Source: Acidobacteria bacterium UBA2161 | Lineage (GTDB): Bacteria; Acidobacteriota; Vicinamibacteria; Vicinamibacterales; UBA823 | Reading direction: 5' to 3' | DNA: 64,000 nucleotides | Assembly: GCA_002328835.1 (NCBI GenBank) | Contig: DCWN01000003.1 | Location: 15,387-79,386 of the forward strand | Shown: piece by piece, positions 7,898-17,396 of the stretch | Layout of the letters: the number at the start of each line of letters is the position of its first letter | How positions within the stretch are numbered: position 1 is the first letter of the stretch | Translations under genes and position numbers: made by a program | Notes under the pieces: generated by a model | Told to the model about the DNA's origin: nothing | What the model saw: only the letters and a program-made list of their open reading frames with translations | The model's database searches: none

Positions 7898-8680
7898 ATG
7901 CCGCGTGACGACGACCCCAAGACCGATCGGCTCTTCGCGAGCCCGGCGCGAAACATCGAGGACTTCGCGTTCGATGCCGACACCGCCTCGGTCTTCGACG
8001 ACATGCTCGACCGCTCCGTGCCGTTCTACGGAGAGATTCAGCGGATGGTCGGCGAACTGGCGGGAGATTTCGGCGCCGATGGCACGTCCATCTACGACCT
8101 CGGGTGTTCAACGGCCAACACGATGCTGGCCATCGCGCACCATCTGCCCCCTGGCCTTGACGTGAAGTTCGTCGGGATCGACGCGTCCGAGGAGATGCTG
8201 GACAAAGCCAGAACGAAGCTGACCTCGATGGGTTTCCCCTATGCCTTCGAGCTGCGCCCGGACAACCTGGGCTGCGAATTGGCGATCGAGAACGCGTCCG
8301 TGGTCGTGATGAGCCTTACGCTGCAGTTCGTGCGTCCACTCCACCGCGAGCGGCTCCTCGAGCAGATCTATCGCGGACTGAACCGCAACGGCTGCTTCAT
8401 CCTGATCGAGAAGATCCTTGGCCACCACTCGGTCTTCAACCGGCTCTATATCCGTCACTACTACGAGCTGAAGAAACGCCGTGGCTACAGCGACCTGGAG
8501 ATCGCGCAGAAGCGCGAAGCTCTGGAGAACATTCTGGTTCCGTACCGGCGCGAGGAAAACGTAGGGCTGCTGCGGGACGCCGGCTTTGCCCAGGTCGATA
8601 CGTTCTTCCAGTGGTACAACTTCCTGGGCTTGATCGGTGTCAAGTCGGCGGAAGACGCGAGTTCCGACCCTCCGGCATGA
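7898..8680 (+). CDS. cmoA: carboxy-S-adenosyl-L-methionine synthase
   Basis: The 260-residue protein matches CmoA, which converts SAM and prephenate to carboxy-SAM, the donor for 5-oxyacetyl modification of tRNA wobble uridine. It has the typical opening FASPARNIEDFAFD, a RSVPFYGEI element and a SAM-binding DLGCSTANT motif near residue 65, followed by GIDASEEML. E. coli CmoA has about 247 residues. The start is supported by GGAGGAG eight bases upstream of ATG 7898. A short palindrome (7858-7873, TGCCCGG/CCGGGCA) lies just before the ribosome-binding site. CmoB, the usual partner, is not in this window. The stop overlaps the start of the next methyltransferase gene (ATGA). Confidence 0.92.
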   Translation: MPRDDDPKTDRLFASPARNIEDFAFDADTASVFDDMLDRSVPFYGEIQRMVGELAGDFGADGTSIYDLGCSTANTMLAIAHHLPPGLDVKFVGIDASEEMLDKARTKLTSMGFPYAFELRPDNLGCELAIENASVVVMSLTLQFVRPLHRERLLEQIYRGLNRNGCFILIEKILGHHSVFNRLYIRHYYELKKRRGYSDLEIAQKREALENILVPYRREENVGLLRDAGFAQVDTFFQWYNFLGLIGVKSAEDASSDPPA

Positions 8681-9432
8681 GCGCGGCCGACCCGTCGTCG
8701 GGAAGCCCCCTCGTCGTCATTGGCCGCTACGCGTTCAGATATCGCGACGCGCTGCTACCGATCGCGCTCCTCGGACTGGCCGCGCTGTGGCACCCGCCAG
8801 ACTCGCCCGCTGGACGGCGTCTCGACCAGCTGGCCTTCACGGCCGGAGTGGCCCTGGCCCTGGCGGGCCAGTCGCTCCGCGCACTGGTGATCGGCTTGAG
8901 CTACATCATCCGGGGCGGGCGAAACCGAACAGCCTACGCCGAGCGCCTCGTCCAGGAAGGCATCTTCGGCCATTGTCGCAATCCGCTCTACGTCGGAAAC
9001 GCGTGCATCCAGACCGGCATGCTGCTGGCGATCAACGACGTCTGGGCCTACCTGATCGGATTGCCGCTCATCGCGCTCGTGTACCGTGCGATCGTCGCGG
9101 CCGAGGAGCACTTCCTGGCCGAAGCCTTCGGCGACGCCTACCGTGACTACTGCGCCCGCGTGCCGCGGTTCGGGTTCCGCTTCTCGGGCCTTCGCGCGAC
9201 GATGCGCGCGGCCCCGTTCGACTGGCCGCGTGTCGTGCGCAAGGAATACGGCACGCCGTTCGCGTGGATCAGCATTCTGATCGCCATCGCCATCTACAAG
9301 GAAGTCCGGACGGTGGGGTTCGAGGCCAGCGTGCCGGTCATCGAGCCGGCGCTGGTCATCTGGAGCGTCGCCGTCGCCGCATACCTCGTCGCGCGTACCC
9401 TGAAGAAGGCCAACCGCCTGGGATCGGACTGA
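8677..9432 (+). CDS. isoprenylcysteine carboxyl methyltransferase (ICMT)/phospholipid methyltransferase family membrane protein
   Basis: The product has 251 residues from an ATG overlapping the cmoA stop by four bases, so the pair is translationally coupled. It has about five to six membrane segments. The family core is visible: HCRNPLYVGN near residue 100 and the downstream EEHFLAEAFGDAYRDYCARVPR pattern of the ICMT/PEMT SAM-binding region, split by a segment of hydrophobic residues. Such enzymes methylate lipids or small molecules at the membrane with SAM. The substrate is not evident. Coupling to cmoA may simply reflect shared SAM metabolism. Confidence 0.85.
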   Translation: MSAADPSSGSPLVVIGRYAFRYRDALLPIALLGLAALWHPPDSPAGRRLDQLAFTAGVALALAGQSLRALVIGLSYIIRGGRNRTAYAERLVQEGIFGHCRNPLYVGNACIQTGMLLAINDVWAYLIGLPLIALVYRAIVAAEEHFLAEAFGDAYRDYCARVPRFGFRFSGLRATMRAAPFDWPRVVRKEYGTPFAWISILIAIAIYKEVRTVGFEASVPVIEPALVIWSVAVAAYLVARTLKKANRLGSD

Positions 9433-9457
9433 CGCGGGCCGTCCGTGGTGCCGGCTG

Positions 9458-9622
9458 CTAACCCCAGAACTCCGGTGTGTTGACAATGGCTGGCACGGGG
9501 CTGGACGGCGAGGGCTAGGCGCGACGAAGGAGTTTAGTGGGCCCAACTGGACTGAGGAGCAACGCCACCCTCGCCGGGCAGAACCAGCCAGACGGGGCAA
9601 CACACGGGAGTTCTGGGGTTAG
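9458..9622. mobile_element. 165-bp palindromic MITE-like element between convergent genes
   Basis: The ends are 25-bp inverted repeats with one mismatch (9458-9482 and 9598-9622), each starting CTAACCCCAGAACTCC inward. Inside, TGGCTGG and GGCGAGGG recur in inverted order, and the centre holds an imperfect palindrome around TGGGCCCA (about 9530-9560), so almost the entire element can fold on itself. It has no coding capacity. The right terminal repeat supplies the TAA stop codon of the SurA-like gene at 9619-9621. No clear target-site duplication was seen. A non-autonomous element or bidirectional terminator are the two readings. Confidence 0.6.
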
Positions 9623-10269
9623 GGGCGCGTGATGGCCACGCGCTCACGGAGACGCGCCACCCAGTCGGCAATGAGCGCCTGGCGGCGTTCCTCCTGCAAA
9701 TCGCGCTGCACCTGCTCCCTCACCTGGTCGAAGGACTGGAGTTCCGCACCCACCGAGTAGCGGCCCGCCCGCTCGCGGTAGAACTGGGCCAACTCGGCCT
9801 CGGTCGGCTGGACCGTCGAGCCGAATCGCTGCGAGAGATAGCTGTCGATCCGGCGATTGTCGCGGACGACGCGCGCCAGCCCGGCCTCGGTCAGGCCGAC
9901 TGTCTCCAATGCCGCGGCAAGCGCATCGGAGGTGAGGAAGCGGCGGCGCACGTCGGCGATGTCCGACGTGATGAGGTCGACGTCGGGCTCCGGCACGATG
10001 AACCGATTGACCTCCGCCAGGACCAGGGCCCGGTCGATCAGCCGTGCAATCACCGCCTCGTCGTCGGCCGCGTCGGGCATGAGACCGAGGGTGGTCACCG
10101 CGTGGACGTCGGAGAGCATGATGACGTCGGCACCGACGACCGCCACGATGCGGTCGATGATGTCCGCCCGGGCCGGCAGGGCGGCCGCCAGGCACGCCAG
10201 CGTCAACGCCAGCGCCCACCCCACAAGTCCACGCCGTCGCGCGCCCGTCATTCCCTTGGCCATGACCAT
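9619..10269 (-). CDS. SurA N-terminal-like periplasmic chaperone, no PPIase domain
   Basis: The product has 216 residues with a signal peptide (Arg-rich start, hydrophobic core, cleavage near PARA-DI). The mature start IIDRIVAVVGADVI is the beta-strand opening of SurA/PpiC chaperones, followed by helical segments containing Glu-rich LAQFYRERAGRY and a C-terminal helix. No parvulin PPIase domain is present, so it is a holdase-like short form. It overlaps the tamA stop by one base (TGATG), which suggests coupled translation and a role in outer-membrane protein assembly. Its stop codon lies inside a palindromic element, so the last residues (VAITRP) may differ from the ancestral end. Confidence 0.7.
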   Translation of the reverse strand: MVMAKGMTGARRRGLVGWALALTLACLAAALPARADIIDRIVAVVGADVIMLSDVHAVTTLGLMPDAADDEAVIARLIDRALVLAEVNRFIVPEPDVDLITSDIADVRRRFLTSDALAAALETVGLTEAGLARVVRDNRRIDSYLSQRFGSTVQPTEAELAQFYRERAGRYSVGAELQSFDQVREQVQRDLQEERRQALIADWVARLRERVAITRP

Positions 10270-13232
10270 CAGAACGCCTGCCCGATGCTCACGTGCAGCG
10301 CCGTCAGGCCCTCGCGCGTGCCGTTGTCGAATTCCTGCCGATCGAGCTTGAACCCCAGATCGACCCGGATCGGCCCGATCGGTGACTGGTAGCGCACGCC
10401 GAAGCCCGCGCCGCCGCGCAACCCCCCGAGCCTCATGTCGGAGACCCGCGTGAAGACGTTGCCCAGATCGAGGAAGGCGACAGCGCCCACGCCGCCCCAG
10501 ACCGGAAATCGGAGTTCATTGTTGATGATGATCATCCCGTTGCCACCCTTCGGGAAGCCGTCCTGGTCGATCGTCCGCTCGTCGCCCAGCCGATCGAGGG
10601 CGAAGCCGCGAACCGTGGTGGAACCTCCGGCGAAGAACCGCTCGCTCGCCGGCAGATCCTTCACGACGGTTGCGTTCGGCTGCCCCTCGGGATCGAGGAT
10701 CGATCTGTCGTCCTCGTCAGTGACGATGACCGTCCGGGCAAAGCCGGTGGCCAGCCCGACCCGCAATCCCGTCGCGAAGATCAGGGCCGGCGACCCCGGG
10801 ACCCGTCGGTAGAGAAACCCCTGCATCAACGTCTTGGCAAAGCCGACCTCGGAGCCGATCGCACGCCCCGCGATGTCGGCGTCAACGCTCAGCAGCCCCC
10901 CGCCAACCGGCTCGAAGGGGTCGTTCCGGCTGTCGCGGATGAGCGTCCCCGAACCGGTCGACAGGCGGACCCCAGGAAACAGCCGGTCGATGAGCGCCTG
11001 ATCCTGCGGGTTGATCTGCTCGTCGAACCTCCGGTCTTCATTGAGGGAGTAGCCCGCGCTCACACTCGTCGTCGGGGTCAGCGCGCGTCGTAGCTCGGCG
11101 CGCACGCCGCGTTGTCTCAGATTGAAGCTCGATCGGATCGACTGGTCGATGAACGCTGAGACGACCAGCTCCGCCGCCGTCCCGAACGCCCGCGGCTCCT
11201 GAAAAGCCAGCAGCGCTCGATACTCGTTGAACCCGAAGCCGTCCGGATCGTCCTCGTCAGTGGCAGGCCTGAGGCTGACTCGGGTGAACAGGTTGATCGA
11301 ACGGTTCTTTCCCCATAGGTTGCGGCGCCCGATCTCAAAGAATCCGCGTGGCGCGAAATCGATCTTCTCGACCGCGATGTTATCCTCGCCGCCGCTCCGC
11401 CGGAGCCGGGTGCCCGCCTCGAATCCCCCGCCGTAGCTCAGCGTCGTGGAGGGGCCCTCCTCCACGGTCACAAGCACGTCGCGGCGCGTGTCGCTGACGT
11501 GGTTTACCTCCGTAAATCGGATGCGTCGAAAGAGGCCCAGTGCGCTGAGGCGGCGCTGGCTCTCGGCGATCTGATCTCGACTAAGCGGTTGCCCCGGCGC
11601 CAGGGTCAGCTCGCGACGGATCGTGTCCGGGCTGACACTGAACTCTCCGGTGATGAGGATGTGATCGACGAGAATCTGCGGCCCGGACTCGACGACGTAG
11701 ATGAGGTCGGCGCGGCGGCTCTCGGTGTCGAACGTGGCATCGACCCGCACCGCCGCACTCTCGTAACCCAGGCTGAGCAGCTGGCCCAGGATCGCATCGC
11801 GATCGGCCAGCGCGACGGCGCGCACGTAGGCATTGCCCGCGCGCGCCTCGAGGGTAGCTTCGAGCGCGGCCGCCGCCGCGTCGGGCGCACCCTCGATCGT
11901 GAGCGAACCGATCAGCATGAGGACGCCCTCGGCCACGGTCAGTCGGACCCGCACGGCCGGTCCGGCGCCTGAGACGCCGGGCTCCTCGACAACCTGGGTC
12001 GCCACACGGGCATCCGGGTAGCCGGCGGCCCGGTAGGCCGCGACCACCGCCGCGACGCCCGCGGCGAAGGTATCTTCAACGAACGGGTCGCCCACCGCGA
12101 TTCCCAACCGCTCTTCGAGCACGGCGCGTGGGAACGCTTCGTGGCCCTCCAGCTCGACTGCGCCCACCCGGACGAGCGGCCCGCGCTCCACCTGATACAC
12201 GATCCGGAGCGCCTGGTCGGCCGACGCCCGGGTGTGCGTCGCCACGGCGCGCCGGAATCCGAGCTGGCGCAGATAGTCCTCGATCCGCCGGCTCGAATCC
12301 TCGAGCAGGTCTTCGTCCGCGGACCCCTCGCGGGCCACGGGCACGAGCTCGTCGCGGATCTCACCGGGCAGTGGATCGCCCTGGAATTCGACCGTCACCC
12401 GCGGCCCTGAATCGATCTGGACGGCCAGGTCGATCCGCAGCCCGCGCCCGCGGGCGGCAACGGTATGACCGAGCGTCGCCTCGTAGTAGCCCTGGTCGCG
12501 CAGCGTGGAGGCGTACTCGGCCAGCCGCCGCTGCACGGCCTCGCGGTCGTAGTAGCCGCCGCTCCGCAGGTCCAGCTGGCGGAGAACCTCGGCCGCCGGC
12601 TCCAGGGCGGGCCCCTCGACGGTGACGGCCGCCAGCCGAGCGCGCTCGCCCGCCGCGACCTCTATCGCCAACGTCGTCAGGCCGCCTTCGCGCTCGCGCG
12701 GCGTGACCTCGATCCGCGCGTTCAGGTAGCCGCGGTCGGTGTAGATGTTGTCGAGGAGATCGACCGCATCGGCCATCGTGTCGAGCGGTGGCCGATCGCC
12801 GTAGCGCTCGGCGATCGCGTCGCGCAGGCGCCCGCGCGACACGCCGAGGTCCCCGCTGAATGCGATTTCATCGACGACCCGGACGGGCACCAGCTCGTAG
12901 CGGAGTGCCACGCCGCCGTCGCGTCGGCTGGCATCGACACGAATGTCGCTGAACCGCGCGAGGCTGAAGAGATGCCAGATGCTGTCGCGCACGCCGGCCA
13001 TCGACAACGTCGCACCGACGCGCGTGACGACCAGGTCTTCGACCCCCAGCGGCGGCACGGCGCCGCCGAAGTCGAGCGAGACCTCGACGATGGGCAGCCC
13101 GAGGTAATCCTGAACCGCCGCCGCCACGGGCGTCGCCTGGCCAGCCCACACGGTCAGGATGAGGGCGACCAGACGGGTCGCGCCCCGCGGCCGACGGCCG
13201 GCGGCGCCCGGTGAGCGCTCGAACAGCACCAT
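10269..13232 (-). CDS. BamA/TamA family outer membrane protein assembly factor
   Basis: The product has 987 residues: a signal peptide (cleavage near PVAAA), then a long run of POTRA-like repeats through about residue 600 (for example VDEIAFSGDLGVSRGRL, VGAVELEGHEAF, VDHILITGEFSVSPDTI), and a C-terminal 16-strand-type barrel containing FFAGGSTTVRGF near residue 875 and a final VSIGQAF ending in Phe. The terminal Phe is the usual barrel signature. Seven or so POTRA units are more than the five in BamA and three in TamA. It starts nine bases after tamB stops, so TamA-like function with TamB is favoured; a BamA paralogue is the alternative. Confidence 0.85.
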   Translation of the reverse strand: MVLFERSPGAAGRRPRGATRLVALILTVWAGQATPVAAAVQDYLGLPIVEVSLDFGGAVPPLGVEDLVVTRVGATLSMAGVRDSIWHLFSLARFSDIRVDASRRDGGVALRYELVPVRVVDEIAFSGDLGVSRGRLRDAIAERYGDRPPLDTMADAVDLLDNIYTDRGYLNARIEVTPREREGGLTTLAIEVAAGERARLAAVTVEGPALEPAAEVLRQLDLRSGGYYDREAVQRRLAEYASTLRDQGYYEATLGHTVAARGRGLRIDLAVQIDSGPRVTVEFQGDPLPGEIRDELVPVAREGSADEDLLEDSSRRIEDYLRQLGFRRAVATHTRASADQALRIVYQVERGPLVRVGAVELEGHEAFPRAVLEERLGIAVGDPFVEDTFAAGVAAVVAAYRAAGYPDARVATQVVEEPGVSGAGPAVRVRLTVAEGVLMLIGSLTIEGAPDAAAAALEATLEARAGNAYVRAVALADRDAILGQLLSLGYESAAVRVDATFDTESRRADLIYVVESGPQILVDHILITGEFSVSPDTIRRELTLAPGQPLSRDQIAESQRRLSALGLFRRIRFTEVNHVSDTRRDVLVTVEEGPSTTLSYGGGFEAGTRLRRSGGEDNIAVEKIDFAPRGFFEIGRRNLWGKNRSINLFTRVSLRPATDEDDPDGFGFNEYRALLAFQEPRAFGTAAELVVSAFIDQSIRSSFNLRQRGVRAELRRALTPTTSVSAGYSLNEDRRFDEQINPQDQALIDRLFPGVRLSTGSGTLIRDSRNDPFEPVGGGLLSVDADIAGRAIGSEVGFAKTLMQGFLYRRVPGSPALIFATGLRVGLATGFARTVIVTDEDDRSILDPEGQPNATVVKDLPASERFFAGGSTTVRGFALDRLGDERTIDQDGFPKGGNGMIIINNELRFPVWGGVGAVAFLDLGNVFTRVSDMRLGGLRGGAGFGVRYQSPIGPIRVDLGFKLDRQEFDNGTREGLTALHVSIGQAF

Positions 13233-13241
13233 CAGTTGCAG

Positions 13242-16200
13242 TTAGAAGGCGTGCCGCACGCGAAAATCAATCGCGTAGGTCCGATCCTCGTTCTGGGAGA
13301 GCACCCACGAGAGGCGGTCGCTCTGGTCGTACTCCAACAGGATCAACAGATCCTGCTGAGTTCCCGTCAACGCCCGAGACAGCGTCAGGTACGCGCGGTC
13401 CGAGACCCGCTTCCCGATGGTCAGCCGCGCGGTCGCGGCCAGCTCGGCGGTTTCGCGCGAGGTCGAGTCGCTCAGCGACGGCGTGATCTGAAACGTGTCG
13501 ACGCCGAACGACTGCTCCACGACCTGACCGACACCCGAAGCAATCGGGCTGGTCAGCAGCTGCGTGGCCCGGGCCTGGAGTAACTGCTGTTCGGTCTCCT
13601 CGGCGGCGCGAATGGAACGGAGCTCGCCCTCGGTCGGGTCGCGCACGTCACCGAAGAGCAACGACAGGATATCGATCGAGGGCAGCGGCGGATCCGAACT
13701 CAGGTCCGGCACGAACCGCTCCGCCGTCCCGGCCGCATGAAAGATCACCCGATAGATCTGGCCCGGCACCCGGACGCTGGTTTCCGCCTCCACGTCAAAG
13801 AACGGATCGATCCGGGTCGGGTCGCTGAAATCGACACTGCCGCGCGTCACGAGATACCGATTGCCCTCGAAGAACACCTCGCCTCGATCGATCTCGACAT
13901 GCCCCAGCAGTTGCGGCTCTTCGGTCGTGCCTTGCAGCGTGAACTCGCCACTGGCCACCACGCGGGCATTGCGGTCGTCGATCCGGAGCGTCCCTGGCGC
14001 GTCGATCCGGATGTCGTACCGCATCGGGAACACCGACTCGACCTCGCTGTCGACGGCAGGCGTGTCGCCCTCGTCGCTGAGGTTCAGGAAGCCCGTGTTG
14101 GCCTCGAACTGCTGCGTCCACGTCGCATCGGTGACCGCCACGATGCCGGTGAGCACCGGATCCTCGAATCGCCCCTGGAGCGACAGATCGGCGTCGACGA
14201 CCGAACGGAAGCCCTCGGGATAGCGCAGCTGCATCGCCTCGCCGGCGAGCGTCACGTTCACCTCGCCGGGCAGGTAGCCGTCGAGTCCGATCCGCCCGCC
14301 GAACTGCACGGCGCCCCCGCCCAGCGTCGCCGACAGATCGTCCAGGTGAATGCCGTCGGCGTCGAAGGTGACACGACCATTGGCGGACTCGAGCGAGTGC
14401 GGCAGGGAGAAGAGCCGGAGCCGGCCATCGGTGACCGCGGCGAAGCCGGTCAGCACCGGCGCATCGAACGGACCGCGCACGTCGGCCACCAGCTCGGCAT
14501 TCCCCGAGCTGCGGATGTCGCCAATGAACCCCTGGAGGATGCCCAGGTTGGCGTCTCCTGTGACGCGGACGGCCATCTCGTCGGCGGCGAGGCGCAACTC
14601 GCCCGTAAGATCGAGCGCGGTGCCTTCGCCAGCCAGCTGCATCCGCTCGATGCGGATGACCTCTTGATCGAGGGCGATCCGGATCGGGCTCTCGTTGCGC
14701 ACGTCGTAGTCGAACAGCGCCATCTGCAGCTGCTCGATCGTGGCGTCGACCAGGAGATGCTCCAGATTCCCCAGCTCGCCCACCACCCGCATCGAGCCGC
14801 TCGCGGTCGCCCGCGTGTAGGGCTGCAGCCGCGGCTCGAAGATCCGCACGTAGGGGTCGAGCGACGTGTCGGTGAATCGAAACGTCAGTTCGGCGTCCGC
14901 CTCGGGCGTCAGCGCCACACGGCCCAGCGCCGATATCGCCAGCCGCGACGACGCGGCCTCGATCTCGAGCGTGGCCTCTTCATTGCGCACGCCGATCCGG
15001 CCGGTGACCTGGCCGACTTCCTCGCCGGCGGCGAACAGGCCGTCGACCCGTCCCCGGACGTCGTACACCGGCGACTCGAACGTACCGACTCCCGACGCCG
15101 TGAACAGGAGCGTGCCCGACAGCTGGGCCTCGTCGCTCTGGACCGCGGCCATCTGGGCCATCGGGATCCGGCGTCCATCGGCGTTGAAGGTATAGGTGCC
15201 GTCCCAGCCGACGAAGGCCGCGCCGGTGATGATGCCGCCGCCCTTGGCCATCTCGACACCATCGAGCCGGACGCCGTTGCCCTCGAACCGAAGTCCGGCC
15301 GACCCCGATGCGATCGGCTCACCGTAGGCGGTGGCATCGCGGATCGACATCCGCCCGAATCCAAAGGGTGCCGAGTACCGACCGGTGAGATGGAATTCAC
15401 CGGAGACCAGCCCCTCGACCTGGTAGTCCGTCTGGTCGAACGCCGCGAGGAAGTCCGTCGCCGGGCGATCCGTGATCTGGAAGGTCGCGTTGATTTCCTC
15501 GCCGTCGTCCGGCCGCGGATAGCTGAAGGCGAATCGTCCATCGAGCGTGATGTCCGACCCATCGCCGATCACACGCCCGTCGGCGATGTCGACATAGCCG
15601 TCCTCGACGATCACATCGCCGCGCCACTCCCCCCACGTCACGTCCCAGAGGCGTAGGTCGTCCGCGGCGAACAGGCCATCGACGCGCGGACTCGAGAACG
15701 GCCCGCGCATGACGCCGTCGAATGTGCCGACGCCGGCGATTGTCACCTCGCGCGTCGGTCGGCCGAACGCAGTGAACAGGCCGGCCAGGATCTGGTCGCT
15801 CTCCTGCCAGTCGGCACTGGTGACGTGAAACGGAATCTCGGAGTCCCCGCCGTAGGCCGTTCGCCCCTCGAACGCGATGTGGCTCCGCGGCGTGGCCACC
15901 CAGCTGCCTGGCGCCAGATCGATCCATTCGGGCCCCAGCGCGTACTCGATCGAACCGCCGACCGAGAGCCGCCTGAACGGTGGTGGGGTGGCGCTGGGAA
16001 CCGCGCCCGGGACGGCGGGGGCGATCGCGCCGCGGCGAATCTCCCGCTGGACCCTGACGCCCTCGGGCGGCGTGGCGTCGAGACGCCCGTCACCCTCCCG
16101 ATCGCTGAATCGGCCGCGCTCCCACGACATCCGGTTCCAGCCGGTCGCTCGCCCATCCAGGCGGACGCCGGCCAGGGCGAGCTCGTCGGTCAGCGACGCC

Positions 16201-17396
16201 AGGTCGACGTCACGGTAGGTCGCGTCGAAACGCGCGGTGTTGCCATCGGGCAAATCGGCCGAGGTGAGTGCGTACTCGAACTCGAGACGGCCGTCGTGGA
16301 AGGCCGACGCCCCATCGAACACGTCGAAGCCGTCTCGGCGCCAGTGCAGCGACCCCGACAACTCCGGAAACGGATGGTCGTTCAGCGTCATGAGGTCGCT
16401 CTGGAAGCCTCCGCGAAGGTCGTAGCCCCCCTTGTAGAGGTGATAGGTGCCCTCGAAGATGCCGTCACCCCCGACGGTAAACGGATCGTCGGCGAAAAAG
16501 ATGTCGCGGAGTACTGGGAAATCCGCGTCGGAGCGCACGGCGTAGGTCTGCTCGGGCCAGTTCCCGAGATCGACCGCGCCGGTCAGCTGCGAGTCCGCAC
16601 CGTCGGTCTGCAACGCGAGGCGATCGAAGACCACCTGGCCGCCTTCGACCTTGAAGTCGGCCTGCATCGCCGCGGTCATCGGCTGAAACGCACCGATCTG
16701 GACGGTTCCCTCGGAGAACGTTGCGGACCCGCGGTAGTCGAGGACCTTCGCGACCCGGACGTCGAGGTTGCGAGCCACCGTGCTCCAGTCGGAGCCGAAG
16801 TCGTTATAGGTGAACGTGCCACGGTGAGCGCGCACGTAGCTGAGCGTGGTGACGAATCGGTTCGCCCGATCGCCATCCTCGGTCGCCGCCGAATCGCCGT
16901 CGGCGTCACCGCGGTCACCGTCGAGATCCGGGAACGAGTGCCGGCCTTCCGGGAAGCTCTCCACCACCATCTCCCAGTCGGTCATCTCGATCGAATCGAA
17001 CAGAATCTCGCGGCGAAATAGCGAGGACCAGGGCATCGACACCACGATCCGTTCGGCGCGGAGGAACGGCGGTGCGTCGGGCGTCAGGCCCTCGATGACC
17101 AGATCCTCGACGAGAAAGCGGCCGAGGAAGAGATAGATCGACAGTCTGCCGATGTGCATCGGCCGGCCGACCTGTCCGGACCCCGCCTGCTCGGCCTGCG
17201 CGCGGAGCGCGGGGCCGAGATCAACGGTCACGGTCGTCACGACGGAGGCCGCGACGAGCGCCGCGGTCAGCACCAGCGTCAGCCGCGTGTACCGCCAGCG
17301 GCCGCGCCCGGCGCGTGCCGCGGCACTCGACCGTGCCGGCGGGCCTGCGTCCCGACTGGCCTCGGTGGGCCCCGACTCATCCGGAGGCATCGTCAT
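13242..17396 (-). CDS. tamB: translocation/assembly module TamB (AsmA-like, DUF490)
   Basis: The product has 1384 residues. One N-terminal signal-anchor lies at about residues 38-55 after a charged cytoplasmic lead. A very long beta-rich body of repeated short strands follows, with an early AsmA-like ERIVVSMPWSSLF segment, and the C-terminal DUF490 region ends VRHAF. TamB spans the periplasm and helps TamA insert outer-membrane proteins, and related proteins bridge lipids between membranes. The gene directly precedes the TamA/BamA gene. The start at 17396 overlaps the 3' end of the BCCP gene by about 20 bases; an ATG two codons on (17390) is equally possible. Confidence 0.9.
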   Translation of the reverse strand: MTMPPDESGPTEASRDAGPPARSSAAARAGRGRWRYTRLTLVLTAALVAASVVTTVTVDLGPALRAQAEQAGSGQVGRPMHIGRLSIYLFLGRFLVEDLVIEGLTPDAPPFLRAERIVVSMPWSSLFRREILFDSIEMTDWEMVVESFPEGRHSFPDLDGDRGDADGDSAATEDGDRANRFVTTLSYVRAHRGTFTYNDFGSDWSTVARNLDVRVAKVLDYRGSATFSEGTVQIGAFQPMTAAMQADFKVEGGQVVFDRLALQTDGADSQLTGAVDLGNWPEQTYAVRSDADFPVLRDIFFADDPFTVGGDGIFEGTYHLYKGGYDLRGGFQSDLMTLNDHPFPELSGSLHWRRDGFDVFDGASAFHDGRLEFEYALTSADLPDGNTARFDATYRDVDLASLTDELALAGVRLDGRATGWNRMSWERGRFSDREGDGRLDATPPEGVRVQREIRRGAIAPAVPGAVPSATPPPFRRLSVGGSIEYALGPEWIDLAPGSWVATPRSHIAFEGRTAYGGDSEIPFHVTSADWQESDQILAGLFTAFGRPTREVTIAGVGTFDGVMRGPFSSPRVDGLFAADDLRLWDVTWGEWRGDVIVEDGYVDIADGRVIGDGSDITLDGRFAFSYPRPDDGEEINATFQITDRPATDFLAAFDQTDYQVEGLVSGEFHLTGRYSAPFGFGRMSIRDATAYGEPIASGSAGLRFEGNGVRLDGVEMAKGGGIITGAAFVGWDGTYTFNADGRRIPMAQMAAVQSDEAQLSGTLLFTASGVGTFESPVYDVRGRVDGLFAAGEEVGQVTGRIGVRNEEATLEIEAASSRLAISALGRVALTPEADAELTFRFTDTSLDPYVRIFEPRLQPYTRATASGSMRVVGELGNLEHLLVDATIEQLQMALFDYDVRNESPIRIALDQEVIRIERMQLAGEGTALDLTGELRLAADEMAVRVTGDANLGILQGFIGDIRSSGNAELVADVRGPFDAPVLTGFAAVTDGRLRLFSLPHSLESANGRVTFDADGIHLDDLSATLGGGAVQFGGRIGLDGYLPGEVNVTLAGEAMQLRYPEGFRSVVDADLSLQGRFEDPVLTGIVAVTDATWTQQFEANTGFLNLSDEGDTPAVDSEVESVFPMRYDIRIDAPGTLRIDDRNARVVASGEFTLQGTTEEPQLLGHVEIDRGEVFFEGNRYLVTRGSVDFSDPTRIDPFFDVEAETSVRVPGQIYRVIFHAAGTAERFVPDLSSDPPLPSIDILSLLFGDVRDPTEGELRSIRAAEETEQQLLQARATQLLTSPIASGVGQVVEQSFGVDTFQITPSLSDSTSRETAELAATARLTIGKRVSDRAYLTLSRALTGTQQDLLILLEYDQSDRLSWVLSQNEDRTYAIDFRVRHAF

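Noticed and set aside
9458..9622. Integron attC site
   Set aside because: The arms start CTAACCCC and end GGGGTTAG; they do not fit RYYYAAC and GTTRRRY, and the arms pair far too well for an attC.
12128..12625. Plus-strand frame of 165 residues inside the TamA gene
   Set aside because: Arg/Pro/Ala-rich composition without domain features; an antisense shadow of the conserved gene.
13737..15656. Plus-strand frame of 639 residues across tamB
   Set aside because: Highly charged shadow frame caused by the GC-rich codon pattern; no motifs, no ribosome-binding site.
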